Source: Tritonibacter mobilis
GTDB taxonomy: Bacteria; Pseudomonadota; Alphaproteobacteria; Rhodobacterales; Rhodobacteraceae
NCBI RefSeq assembly: GCF_001681715.1
Contig: NZ_LNWY01000009.1
Location: 1 to 64,000 of the forward strand
DNA: 64,000 nucleotides
Reading direction: 5' to 3'
The notes under the pieces were generated by a model that was given only the letters and a program-made list of their open reading frames with translations, was not told where the DNA came from and did no database searches. Below are positions 54,056 to 62,534 of the stretch, piece after piece. Every line of letters begins with the position of its first letter. The first letter of the stretch is position 1. The translations under genes and the position numbers were made by a program.

Positions 54056-54649
54056 ATGGCTATTCTCAAGTTCTCTGCCTCCGCTGTTGCGGCGCAAATC
54101 GCACATGCGCGTGCCTGCAAGACCTTCCTGCCCAACTGGAACGGGCCCGTGGACAGGCCGGCCCTGATCCTCATCGTCGGCAATGGTGTGCATCTGCGCT
54201 CAAACGGCATCGATGGCACGACCACCCGTATCGTTACCACCGAGCAGGCCGATCCCTCCTTCGCCTTCGCCGACGGCATGAACCCGTTTCGGGACACCGA
54301 CTGGATGGCGCAGCGCCGCATGGCGTTTCGCGATCTGACCGGCCAGTTTTACACCGACATCCTGGATGACGTGCAGGTGCTCATCGACCGGGGGCGAGGG
54401 GCCATCCGGCTCGCCACCGATGGCCACAGCATCCGCGTCTTCGTGCGCCGGGCCTCGGACTATCTCATCGGCGGGACCTACGAAGTGCCCTCGGGCCTCG
54501 GTGGCACCTTCAGGGTCATCCTCAAGGATGCCTGCGACACCTTTGCGATCGTGCAGAACTGTGGCAATTGCGAGGATTTCGACGCCATGCAGCCCTACCG
54601 CGTGCCGCTCGATGCGCTGATGGAAATCGATGACCGGAGGGCGGCGTGA
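54056..54649 (+). CDS. DUF3085-like plasmid protein
   Basis: A 197-residue protein starting MAILKFSASAVAAQI, with GNGVHLRSNGIDG near residue 45 and a GMNPFRDTDWM motif near residue 80; this resembles DUF3085 proteins. A Cys-containing NCGNCEDFD lies near the end. Function unknown. It shares a base with the start of the next gene (TGATG). Confidence 0.75.
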   Translation: MAILKFSASAVAAQIAHARACKTFLPNWNGPVDRPALILIVGNGVHLRSNGIDGTTTRIVTTEQADPSFAFADGMNPFRDTDWMAQRRMAFRDLTGQFYTDILDDVQVLIDRGRGAIRLATDGHSIRVFVRRASDYLIGGTYEVPSGLGGTFRVILKDACDTFAIVQNCGNCEDFDAMQPYRVPLDALMEIDDRRAA

Positions 54650-55302
54650 TGGGTTGGCTCTTCTACACCGACGGCCGCGTCCAGACCTACGCGGATGAGA
54701 AAGCGGAGATTGCTCGGCTGTGCACCTTCGAGGGCGAAAGGCGCAAGACGGAACTGGTCAAAGCCTGCAAGGTGGGTTCGACTTGGTACGCGGCGGCAAA
54801 GGTCACAAATATCGACGGCACCCCTGTCGAAGACACGACCTATGTCACCGATGCGGATGGCTCCATCACTTTCGCCGCCGTATTCCTTACCCGATATGAT
54901 GACGGCTGCTGGGGCTACAAGGACATGGAGGAAAGCGCGGGACCGGTCGAATCCCGCGCGCCACTGAGCCTATTGGCCCTGCTGTCCGAGCTGAAAGACC
55001 CAGACAGCTATGCTCATGCCTGGCGCCAGCGCTGCCAGGACTGGGCTGCGATCCCGGACTACGAGGAAGGCGACAAGATCAAGCTCGCCACCCCTGTGAC
55101 GCTCACCGATGGCAGTACCTGCCAGATTGTCACCGCGACCCACTACAGGCGTGGGCGGCAAAAGCGCCGCTGCTACCGCATCGAGGAAACTGGTGGGCTC
55201 GTACGCCTGTCGAAGGCCTCGCTTGCGGGCTCGGAGCTGCTCAGCTCCACGAAAGGTGCGGCTAGCCCGGTGCTGGCGGAGTTCCTGGCGGGGCGAAATT
55301 AG
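54649..55302 (+). CDS. DUF6927-like plasmid protein
   Basis: A 217-residue protein beginning MGWLFYTDGRVQTYADEKAEI, with VGSTWYAAAKV and FLTRYDDGCWGYKDM, the pattern of DUF6927. Function unknown. The preferred start ATG 54649 overlaps the previous stop; a GTG lies 3 bp earlier. It is co-translated with the DUF3085-like gene. Confidence 0.8.
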   Translation: MGWLFYTDGRVQTYADEKAEIARLCTFEGERRKTELVKACKVGSTWYAAAKVTNIDGTPVEDTTYVTDADGSITFAAVFLTRYDDGCWGYKDMEESAGPVESRAPLSLLALLSELKDPDSYAHAWRQRCQDWAAIPDYEEGDKIKLATPVTLTDGSTCQIVTATHYRRGRQKRRCYRIEETGGLVRLSKASLAGSELLSSTKGAASPVLAEFLAGRN

Positions 55303-55359
55303 GTCCTGCGCCGGACGGTTCATCGACCTGCCCGGCGACAGCAGATGCTGCGGCTTGTC

Positions 55360-55388
55360 TTGACAAGGCAATGCAAATGCATTACCTA
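55360..55388 (+). promoter_or_regulatory. PrlF/YhaV promoter with operator
   Basis: TTGACA (55360-55365), 17-bp spacer and TACCTA (55383-55388) give a good promoter. A perfect inverted repeat (AATGCA 55370-55375, TGCATT 55378-55383) in the spacer is a likely antitoxin operator. Confidence 0.75.
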
Positions 55389-55426
55389 TCGCGGGCAGCA
55401 AAGCCCCTTTTCTTCAGGAGACTGCC

Positions 55427-55753
55427 ATGACAGCCCTCGCACAAGATGTCTCGAAGCTCACGGATCGGTATCAGACGACCGTGCCGGCGGGTGTGCGCAA
55501 ACAGCTCAAGCTGGGCAAGGGCGACCAGATTCGTTACTGCACCGAGCCGAGTGGCAGGGTCTATATCGAGCCCGTGCGCAGCGACGAGGAAGATCCCGTG
55601 CTCGGAGCCTTTCTCGATTTTGTCGAGGCCGATATCAAGGCGCATCCGGACCGCATTCGGGCTTTCGATGGGGCTTTGCATGACCGTCTTGCAGCACTGG
55701 TCGGAGACGTTGATGTCGATCTCGATGCGCCGCTATCGCTCGAGGATGAATGA
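55427..55753 (+). CDS. prlF: PrlF family antitoxin
   Basis: A 108-residue AbrB/SpoVT-type antitoxin (KLTDRYQTTVPAGVRKQLKLGKGDQIRY near residue 10) with an acidic C terminus. It would neutralise YhaV and repress its promoter. Its stop overlaps the toxin start by four bases (ATGA). Confidence 0.9.
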   Translation: MTALAQDVSKLTDRYQTTVPAGVRKQLKLGKGDQIRYCTEPSGRVYIEPVRSDEEDPVLGAFLDFVEADIKAHPDRIRAFDGALHDRLAALVGDVDVDLDAPLSLEDE

Positions 55754-56268
55754 GCGGCGATAGCGTGCCCGCCCAAGCGCCCCTTGTCGTGAATGGATGG
55801 TCGATTTATGCGCACCCACTCTTTCTGGACCAGCTCGAAGGGCTGGTCGAGGAGGTAGAGGCGCGTAAGGCTCGCGATCCCAAGACCTGGCACAAGAAAA
55901 ACCCGACGAAACGGCTGGCCGCCATCTTCAAGCTGGTCACCGAGGCCATACCTGCAGATCCGGGTGCCGCCGCCTTCCGGCAAGGCGGCACACTCGGCGA
56001 TCACCGCAAGCACTGGTTCCGGGCGAAATTCTTCCAGCAGTATCGGCTGTTCTACCGGTTCAACAGCGATGCGAAGGTCATCGTGGTGGCATGGGTGAAC
56101 GACGACAAGACCCTGCGCGCCTATGGCAGCAAGACGGATGCCTATGCGACGTTCAAAGGGATGCTGGAAGATGGCAATCCACCTGACAATTTCGACGCGC
56201 TCTTGAAAGAAGCAGCGGCGGCGAACAAGCGGTTCGAGACGTCCCTTGAAGCGGCGCCCGATCGGTAA
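55750..56268 (+). CDS. yhaV: YhaV family RNase toxin
   Basis: A 172-residue toxin with the YhaV pattern (VNGWSIYAHPLFLDQLEGL, HWFRAKFFQQYRLFYRFNSDAKVIVVAWVNDDKTLRAYGSKTDAY split over residues 100-140). It is a ribosome-dependent mRNA endonuclease in the known family. It forms a pair with the preceding antitoxin. Confidence 0.92.
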   Translation: MSGDSVPAQAPLVVNGWSIYAHPLFLDQLEGLVEEVEARKARDPKTWHKKNPTKRLAAIFKLVTEAIPADPGAAAFRQGGTLGDHRKHWFRAKFFQQYRLFYRFNSDAKVIVVAWVNDDKTLRAYGSKTDAYATFKGMLEDGNPPDNFDALLKEAAAANKRFETSLEAAPDR

Positions 56269-56362
56269 GTGGGCCAGCTTGCTGTGACCCTTTGGCATTA
56301 TCGTTTACGACGCCCCGCTGGTAGATGTAGCATCGGCTGATAATACGGTCGGAGAAAGCACA

Positions 56363-56527
56363 ATGATTGAGGCGGAAAAGGATAGGCAGCACCTCGGGCT
56401 AGAGGAGCAATGCGCGCCTGACCTGACGGGGCACCGTTTCCCAATTGCTGTGCACATTGCAGACATGCCCGATGACCTCGGCAAGCTGCTGGATATCGGG
56501 CTCGAGGAGCATTTCCGTGGCGGCTGA
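56363..56527 (+). CDS. small protein of unknown function, 54 residues
   Basis: ATG 56363 opens a 54-residue acidic frame (MIEAEKDRQHLGLEEQC) that overlaps the start of the next small frame by 11 bp. No family is recognised. It may be a partner of the following antitoxin-like protein. Confidence 0.4.
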   Translation: MIEAEKDRQHLGLEEQCAPDLTGHRFPIAVHIADMPDDLGKLLDIGLEEHFRGG

Positions 56528-56669
56528 TGTCAATTCGTATGACGCGTGGTTTCGCGCGAAGGTGCAGGCCGCGCTGGAGGAGGAATGCACGGGAACATCT
56601 CAAGTTCAGGTGATGCAGGCCGCACAGGCATTGATTGATGCGAAACGGGAGGTCGAACCCAAGTCCTGA
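56517..56669 (+). CDS. stability-determinant/RelB-like small antitoxin
   Basis: GTG 56517 opens a 50-residue frame with the pattern YDAWFRAKVQAALEE followed by VMQAAQALIDAKR, as seen in short stability-determinant antitoxins partnered with RelE-type toxins. No RelE toxin follows, so it may be an orphan antitoxin. Confidence 0.55.
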   Translation: MAADVNSYDAWFRAKVQAALEEECTGTSQVQVMQAAQALIDAKREVEPKS

Positions 56670-56712
56670 CCAAGCCTTGGAGGTCAGCGCAGTCTGACCC
56701 CCGTCACCCTGA

Positions 56713-56733
56713 AAAGCGAAAGTGGGCTTTTGT
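56713..56733 (+). repeat. shared hairpin-type element, copy 4
   Basis: The copy contains AAAGCGAAAGTGGGCTTTTG; AAAGC pairs with GCTTT. It ends 38 bp before the methyltransferase-helicase gene. Confidence 0.6.
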
Positions 56734-56771
56734 CCTTTGGAACTCAGACCCTGATCCAAAGGAAAATCCCC

Positions 56772-59700
56772 ATGTCCAAACCCAAACTGGCAAACCCGGC
56801 TCTCGCAATCTCCGAAGCCGATCTCGCCTCTGCGCTAGCGCTAATCGGCGCGGAGTTCGACCACCAACCCCTGCGCAGCTCAGCGCTCGCGCGCATCATG
56901 CGCGAGACGTTTCATGGCAGCGATGCCGGCGGTGCCTGGGACTGGCGCATGGCCTATGACCTGATGCAGGCCGCGGCCGTCCAGGTGCTGCTGCGTGGGG
57001 CCGACGCGGCAGGTGACATCGCTGCTGCAAAGCTGCTTGCCTCACGGCTGCTGACGGAAACCCGCCGGTCAGAGCAGCAGATCCGGCTGCAGCAGTTTTC
57101 CACGCCAATGCCATTTTCCGCCTTGGCTGTGCGGGCGGCTGCGGTCCGCAAGGGCGAGACCGTTCTGGAGCCCTCGGCTGGCACCGGTGCCCTGGCAGTT
57201 TTCGCTGCCCGGGCCGGTGCCACCCTTGTGCTCAACGAGATCGACCCCTTTCGCCAGAGCCTTTTGCGCGCGGTCTTTGGCGGCGATGTGACGGGCCATG
57301 ACGGTGAGCATATCGACGATCTGCTGCAGACGCCGGTTCTACCCGACGTCGTGGTGATGAACCCGCCCTTTGCCTCCTCGGTCGATCGCTCGCGAGACAA
57401 GCACATCGCTGCCAAACATCTCATTGCGGCCGCGAAGCGCCTGGCACCCGGTGGGCGGCTGGTGGCGATCATGCCGCCGGGGTTCAGCCCCGAACGTGAT
57501 GGCGCGCATTGGTCGCGCGCCTGCGGTCTCCTGACGCCGCGACTGGCGTTGACGATACCGGGGCAGGTCTACCGCAAGCTCGGCACCTCGGTGGAAACCC
57601 AACTGATGGTCTTCGACAAGGTGCAGGAGGACGGCGAGATGATCCGCGCCGCGGTTCAGGATCTGGAGGAAGCCCTTCCTTTTGTTGACACCATGGCCGC
57701 AAACCGGCCTGAGACGCGCCCAGTCCAACGGGCGGCGACAAACCCTCATGCGCGATCGGTCGGTCCACTACTTGTCACGCGCAAGCGCCCAGTTGCCAAA
57801 GTTGCGGCGTCCAACGCTCAGACCAACGCCGCCATACCGCTCACTTTCACAAGCCTTGAGGCCCCGCGCGACAACACGCCCGTCTCGGACATCTATGCGC
57901 GCTACCGTCCGCAGCGGATCGAGATCGCGGGTGCGCAAGAACATCCCACGCCGCTCGTCGAAAGCATCGCCATGGCCTCGGTTGCCCCGCCCATGCCCTC
58001 AAACACGGGCAGTGATGACTTGCGTCTGCCCGCCAGGCTGATCGAGGAGGGACATCTCTCAGAGGCACAGCTGGAAACCATCATCATGGCGCATGATGCC
58101 CATGGGCGTGATTTGCCAGGCCGGTTCACGATCGATGACGACCAGACAAAGCTGACGCGTGCCGATGATGACCCGTATGCGTGTCACTATCGCCTCGGGT
58201 ATTTCCTCGGCGACGGCACCGGTTGTGGCAAGGGCCGCGAATGCGCGGGGCTCATTCTCGTGAACTGGCTTTTCGGGCGCAGGAAGGCGATCTGGGTCTC
58301 CAAATCCGCCACGCTTATCGAGGACGCGATCCGCGACTGGACCGATCTCGGCGGCTCGCCTGCCGACATTCAGCCACTTTCCAAATGGAAACCCGATCAG
58401 CCCGTCCCGATGGGCGACGGAATCCTCTTCGTCACCTACGCCACGCTGCGGTCCGCGGGCAAATGCGGTACCACGCGACTGAGCCAGGTTCTCGACTGGA
58501 TGGGTGAAGACTTCGAAGGCGTCCTCGCATTTGATGAAGCCCATGCCATGCAGAATGCGGCAGGGTCCGAGCAGGGCAGGGGGGTCAAACCCTCCCAGCA
58601 GGGCCTTGCGGGCCTGCGGCTGCAACTGGCCGCACCGCGTGCCCGCGTCTTCTACATCTCGGCCACGGGTGCCACGAGCGTGCACAACCTGGCCTATGCC
58701 GCGCGGCTGGGGCTCTGGGGGCAGGGCCCCGAATACCCCTTCCCGAGCCGTGAGAGTTTCGTCTCGGCAATGGAAGCCGGCGGCGTGGCTGCCATGGAGG
58801 TGGTCGCGCGCGATCTCAAGACGCTTGGCCTCTACACGGCCCGCGCCCTCAGTTTTGATGGGGTGGAGTATGACGTACTCGGACACGCGCTCACCCCGGC
58901 CCAGATCGAGATCTACGATGCATACGCGGGTGCGTTTCGGACGATCCACCACAATCTCGAGGCGGCGCTGACGGCGACCGGTGTCAACGATGCCTCGGGG
59001 GAGACCAACGCCTCCGCCGCACGTGCCTCGGCCAAGTCCCGTTTTGAGAGCACGAAGCAGCGCTTCTTCAATCATCTGCTGATGGGCATGAAGGCACCGA
59101 CCATCATCCGCGCGATCGAGGATGATCTGGCAACGGGCCACGCGTGCGTCATCCAGGTGGTTTCGACCGGCGAGAGCCTGCTGAAACGTCGGCTTGAAAC
59201 GATGGACGCGGAAGACGAGCTCGTCGAGGGTGCCTTGACGCCGCGCGACTATGTTCTGGGCTACCTGGAACAGGCCTTCCCGATCCATGCGCAAAAGCTG
59301 GTCGAGATCGACGGTAACATGGTGGCGGAACCCTTGCGGGATGAGACCGGCGCGCTCGTTGTCTCGCGCGAGGCGCTCGCCCTGCGCGATGCGGCCATGA
59401 TGGAGTTGATGACGCTGGCGCCGATTCCCTCGGCGCTCGACCAGATCCTCTGGGCCTTTGGCGACGAGGCAGTGGCCGAAGTGACAGGGCGGTCTATCCG
59501 GCCCCTCAAGGCCGAGGATGGCCATCTCTTCATCGAAAAGCGCGCCGCCAGCAGCAATTCCTCCGAGACCCAGGCCTTCATGGATGGCGAGAAGGATATC
59601 CTGATCTTCTCGGATGCGGGTGGCACGGGCCGGTCCTACCATGCGGCCCAAATGGCGAAGAACCAGAAACGGCGGCGGCACTATCTTCTGGAGCCCGGCT

Positions 59701-61034
59701 GGCGCGCCGATGCGGCCATCCAGGGGCTCGGGCGCACGCATCGCTCGGCGCAGGTCAGCGCGCCCTTCTTCCGGGTCTGCACCTCGGATGTGCATGGCGA
59801 AAAGCGTTTCACCTCGACGATCGCCAAGCGCCTCGACCAGCTAGGGGCCTTGACCAAGGGTCAGCGCGAGACCGGCTCGCAAGGCATGTTCCGCGAGGAG
59901 GATAATCTGGAAAGCCCGATCGCACGGGCAGCTTTGCGTGGGTATTTCGCCGATCTAGCCGCCGGGCGCGCCGAGGCGATGAGCTTTGAGAGCTTCACCG
60001 ACTGGACGGCCCTGCGGCTGATCGACAAGGACGGGGTACTGCTCGAGGAGCTGCCGCCGATCCAGCGGTTTCTGAACCGGGTGCTTGCCCTTCCCATCCA
60101 CATGCAGAACGCACTCTTTGCGGAGTTCATGGCGAGAATATCCGATCAGACGGAACGGGCGCGCGCGGCGGGCACGCTCGATCTCGGCGTCGAAACCCTG
60201 CGCGGCGAAAACATCGAACAGGTCTCCACCGAAGACCTCTGGACCTGCCCGAAATCCGGTGCGGTCACGCGGATCATCGGGCTCGAGGTGACGGACCCGG
60301 TCCGTGTGCTGTCGGCGGATGGCGCCCTGTCGCGCAACCCCGACAAGCTGCCGATGGTCAATCGCGCCTCCGGCCGCGCGGCGCTCATCTCGGCGCGGCC
60401 AATGCAGATGTATGACGAAGATATCGTCACCCTCATGCGCAAGGCCGTGCGGCCCAACGGGTCGAGCTATCTCGAGGAGGTGCGTTTCGCGTCCTCGGCC
60501 TGGGAAGAGATCGGCAAGCCCGAGTTCTCACGGCTTTGGGATGCCGAGGCTGCGTCCCTGCCGAATACCACCACGACCAAGCTCTACCTGCTGACCGGGC
60601 TGCTGTTGCCGATCTGGAAGGACATTCCGACCACGAATGAACGCATCTTCAGGGTCACGCCTGACGGGGCAACCGCGATGATTGGGCGCACGCTGAGCGA
60701 AGAAGGGGCGGCCGCGCTGCGCGCCCGCTTCCTCGTCTCCAACCCGGAAACACCGCAAGAGATGCTGACCGCCGCCCTCGGCACCACCGCACCGGTCGAT
60801 CTGGGCCGGGGTCTCACCCTGACCCGTCGCCGTGTCGCAGGCGAGATACGCCTCGAGCTGGGCGGTGCGGATCTGGGTATGATCGAAAGCCTCAAAGCGC
60901 TTGGCTGTTTCACCGAGATCATCGCCTTCCAGTTGCGGGTGTTCCTCCCGCATGGGGACGGTGTCGACACGGTCAGCATTCTGGCCCGGATCGTTGGGCA
61001 GGGAACCACCAAGGCGGCAGAACAAGCCGCCTGA
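56772..61034 (+). CDS. methyltransferase-strawberry notch-like helicase fusion
   Basis: A 1420-residue protein, the largest in the window. The N-terminal half holds an N6-adenine-type DNA methyltransferase (SAM site LEPSAGTGALAVFAARAG near residue 140; catalytic NPPF in VVMNPPFASS near residue 195). The C-terminal half is a strawberry-notch-type SF2 ATPase with Walker A (GDGTGCGKGRECAG near residue 482), the DEAH box (LAFDEAHAM near 583) and motif VI (GLGRTHRSAQ near 987). Such fusions occur on plasmids and conjugative elements next to ArdC and DUF736 and are thought to guard incoming DNA. ATG 56772 fits the domain start. Confidence 0.92.
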   Translation: MSKPKLANPALAISEADLASALALIGAEFDHQPLRSSALARIMRETFHGSDAGGAWDWRMAYDLMQAAAVQVLLRGADAAGDIAAAKLLASRLLTETRRSEQQIRLQQFSTPMPFSALAVRAAAVRKGETVLEPSAGTGALAVFAARAGATLVLNEIDPFRQSLLRAVFGGDVTGHDGEHIDDLLQTPVLPDVVVMNPPFASSVDRSRDKHIAAKHLIAAAKRLAPGGRLVAIMPPGFSPERDGAHWSRACGLLTPRLALTIPGQVYRKLGTSVETQLMVFDKVQEDGEMIRAAVQDLEEALPFVDTMAANRPETRPVQRAATNPHARSVGPLLVTRKRPVAKVAASNAQTNAAIPLTFTSLEAPRDNTPVSDIYARYRPQRIEIAGAQEHPTPLVESIAMASVAPPMPSNTGSDDLRLPARLIEEGHLSEAQLETIIMAHDAHGRDLPGRFTIDDDQTKLTRADDDPYACHYRLGYFLGDGTGCGKGRECAGLILVNWLFGRRKAIWVSKSATLIEDAIRDWTDLGGSPADIQPLSKWKPDQPVPMGDGILFVTYATLRSAGKCGTTRLSQVLDWMGEDFEGVLAFDEAHAMQNAAGSEQGRGVKPSQQGLAGLRLQLAAPRARVFYISATGATSVHNLAYAARLGLWGQGPEYPFPSRESFVSAMEAGGVAAMEVVARDLKTLGLYTARALSFDGVEYDVLGHALTPAQIEIYDAYAGAFRTIHHNLEAALTATGVNDASGETNASAARASAKSRFESTKQRFFNHLLMGMKAPTIIRAIEDDLATGHACVIQVVSTGESLLKRRLETMDAEDELVEGALTPRDYVLGYLEQAFPIHAQKLVEIDGNMVAEPLRDETGALVVSREALALRDAAMMELMTLAPIPSALDQILWAFGDEAVAEVTGRSIRPLKAEDGHLFIEKRAASSNSSETQAFMDGEKDILIFSDAGGTGRSYHAAQMAKNQKRRRHYLLEPGWRADAAIQGLGRTHRSAQVSAPFFRVCTSDVHGEKRFTSTIAKRLDQLGALTKGQRETGSQGMFREEDNLESPIARAALRGYFADLAAGRAEAMSFESFTDWTALRLIDKDGVLLEELPPIQRFLNRVLALPIHMQNALFAEFMARISDQTERARAAGTLDLGVETLRGENIEQVSTEDLWTCPKSGAVTRIIGLEVTDPVRVLSADGALSRNPDKLPMVNRASGRAALISARPMQMYDEDIVTLMRKAVRPNGSSYLEEVRFASSAWEEIGKPEFSRLWDAEAASLPNTTTTKLYLLTGLLLPIWKDIPTTNERIFRVTPDGATAMIGRTLSEEGAAALRARFLVSNPETPQEMLTAALGTTAPVDLGRGLTLTRRRVAGEIRLELGGADLGMIESLKALGCFTEIIAFQLRVFLPHGDGVDTVSILARIVGQGTTKAAEQAA

Positions 61035-61055
61035 AAAGCCAAAGCGGGCTTTGGG
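61035..61055 (+). repeat. shared hairpin-type element, copy 5
   Basis: The copy contains AAAGCCAAAGCGGGCTTTGG; AAAGCC pairs perfectly with GGCTTT. It begins right after the helicase stop and ends 100 bp before the DUF6878 gene. Confidence 0.6.
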
Positions 61056-61155
61056 TCGGGCGTCGCGGATCGGGGTTTGGCCGGTCTGCGCTTTCCGGGC
61101 CCGCGCTGACCAATGCGACGCCTGGCCCCCCAACTTCTGACAAGAGGACAGACCC

Positions 61156-61542
61156 ATGACCAATCCCCAGATCGACTATGCCGCAATGGCGGCTCAGTGG
61201 CGCGCCGAGCGCGAAACCACCCTGAAAGCAACCCGAGCGGAACTGATCGCGCAATTGCGCGCGCTTGGCATCAACGAGGTCACCGCCGAATACGAAGGCT
61301 ATGGCGACTCTGGCAATGTCGAGGACGTGAATGTGCAGCCTGCGGAGGTCAAACTGCCGGAAGCGCTTGTCACCGCCGTGGGCGATTTCGCCTGGTCACT
61401 CGCCTATCACCATCATCCGGGGTTCGAGAACAACGAGGGCGGCTACGGCACGCTGACCTGGGACATTGCAGCAGACAGCATCACCCTCGATCACGCCGAC
61501 CGCTATGTCGAATGCTCGCACAGCTATGACGAGGGGCTTTGA
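61156..61542 (+). CDS. DUF6878 family plasmid protein
   Basis: A 128-residue acidic protein with the DUF6878 pattern (IDYAAMAAQWRAERE, ITAEYEGYGDSGNVEDV, HHHPGFENNEGGYGTLTWDI). Function unknown. ATG 61156 has GAGG upstream. It is followed one base later by the DUF6915 gene. Confidence 0.85.
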   Translation: MTNPQIDYAAMAAQWRAERETTLKATRAELIAQLRALGINEVTAEYEGYGDSGNVEDVNVQPAEVKLPEALVTAVGDFAWSLAYHHHPGFENNEGGYGTLTWDIAADSITLDHADRYVECSHSYDEGL

Positions 61543-61543
61543 T

Positions 61544-62005
61544 ATGGCGCATCCGCTTCATCATGCCGAAAGCTCGGCCCGAAAATTCGGCGGGGTGCCG
61601 TCTGACTATCAGGCCATCCACGATTGGTTCGATGCCTCGAAAGAGCACCTGGCGCTCTTCACGCACAGGGCGCTTCGCCACCATACCCAAGGTCTGTTCG
61701 ATGCTGAACGTGTCTTCGGTCTGACCCTGACCAATAGCGCAGGTCGGGACATCCCCGTGCGCTGGATCGGCGAGCAGCATATCCGTGAAGACTGCCAAGG
61801 CCGTATCCCGAGTATGGCGGACTGGCTGCGACGCATACAGCCTGAGCCATGGATGGCCAATGGCCATATCGAGCAGCACCTCAGCGGGGAGCCCTGCGGT
61901 GATCCAAGGGTTGCCTGGGCCTCCGAGGTCGCCGCCGGACGAACGGTTCTTGGCCTGAAAGATTGGATGGCGGCGCGCGCGACGCAAGCCACGCAAAGCG
62001 CCTGA
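61544..62005 (+). CDS. DUF6915-like plasmid protein
   Basis: A 153-residue protein (MAHPLHHAESSARKFGG...YQAIHDWFDASKEH, HRALRHHTQGLFDAERVFG, GEQHIREDCQGRIPSMADWL) rich in His; it resembles DUF6915. Function unknown. It begins one base after the DUF6878 stop and is likely co-translated. Confidence 0.85.
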   Translation: MAHPLHHAESSARKFGGVPSDYQAIHDWFDASKEHLALFTHRALRHHTQGLFDAERVFGLTLTNSAGRDIPVRWIGEQHIREDCQGRIPSMADWLRRIQPEPWMANGHIEQHLSGEPCGDPRVAWASEVAAGRTVLGLKDWMAARATQATQSA

Positions 62006-62105
62006 CAGCTCTCGGTCGTTTGCCCAACGAATGCTGCGCGTAAGCCCTGTTGGACGACCGGGCTTCTTGCGTCGTTTCCCCACTATTGTTCTTGAGGAGG
62101 AGTGC

Positions 62106-62408
62106 ATGACACTCGAAGATATCAAAGCGGCCGTCGATGCCGGGCAGACCGTGCACTGGGCCAATACCGGCTACGTTGTCCACAAGGACCGGCTGGGTCA
62201 GTACCTGATCACCTATGTGCTGAACGGCAGCTGCATCGGCCTGACCGACAGGGGCGGGCAAAGGTTGAACGGGGAAGAGGCGGAGTTCTTCCTCGCGCGA
62301 TCGGAGGACGGCGCGGAAAATCCTGGCAGCCAATCAAGACCACACGGGCAGGGGAGGGGCGTAGCACCCGGAGGCGCGGGGGCACATCCACTCGGACGGC
62401 AGCGCTGA
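62106..62408 (+). CDS. small hypothetical plasmid protein
   Basis: A 100-residue protein whose first 65 residues (MTLEDIKAAVDAGQTVHWANTG...LNGEEAEFFLAR) look like a small conserved plasmid domain. The Gly/Arg-rich tail is out of character and may reflect a late frame change. ATG 62106 has GAGGAG upstream. Confidence 0.7.
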   Translation: MTLEDIKAAVDAGQTVHWANTGYVVHKDRLGQYLITYVLNGSCIGLTDRGGQRLNGEEAEFFLARSEDGAENPGSQSRPHGQGRGVAPGGAGAHPLGRQR

Positions 62409-62424
62409 GCCGGGGGCGGGGCAT

Positions 62425-62445
62425 AAAGGGAAAGCAAGCTTTCTG
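62425..62445 (+). repeat. shared hairpin-type element, copy 6
   Basis: AAAGGGAAAGCAAGCTTTCTG is present in this copy; GAAAGC and GCTTTC pair perfectly across AA. It ends 89 bp before the DUF736 gene. Confidence 0.6.
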
Positions 62446-62534
62446 ATTTGTGACCCTAGGAGGGGTCGAGAAAGCAATCCCGGATGCGCTGGCAAGAACG
62501 TCAGGCACTGGCCAATCCAAGAAGGAACTATCCC

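Noticed and set aside
53242-54321. Minus-strand frame of 359 codons opposite the ParB-like and DUF3085-like genes
   Set aside because: Antisense to two supported genes; the composition is Arg/Gly/Leu-rich without motifs.
58059-59795. Minus-strand frame of 578 codons opposite the helicase gene
   Set aside because: It lies wholly inside a gene with clear domain motifs on the other strand, and has none itself.
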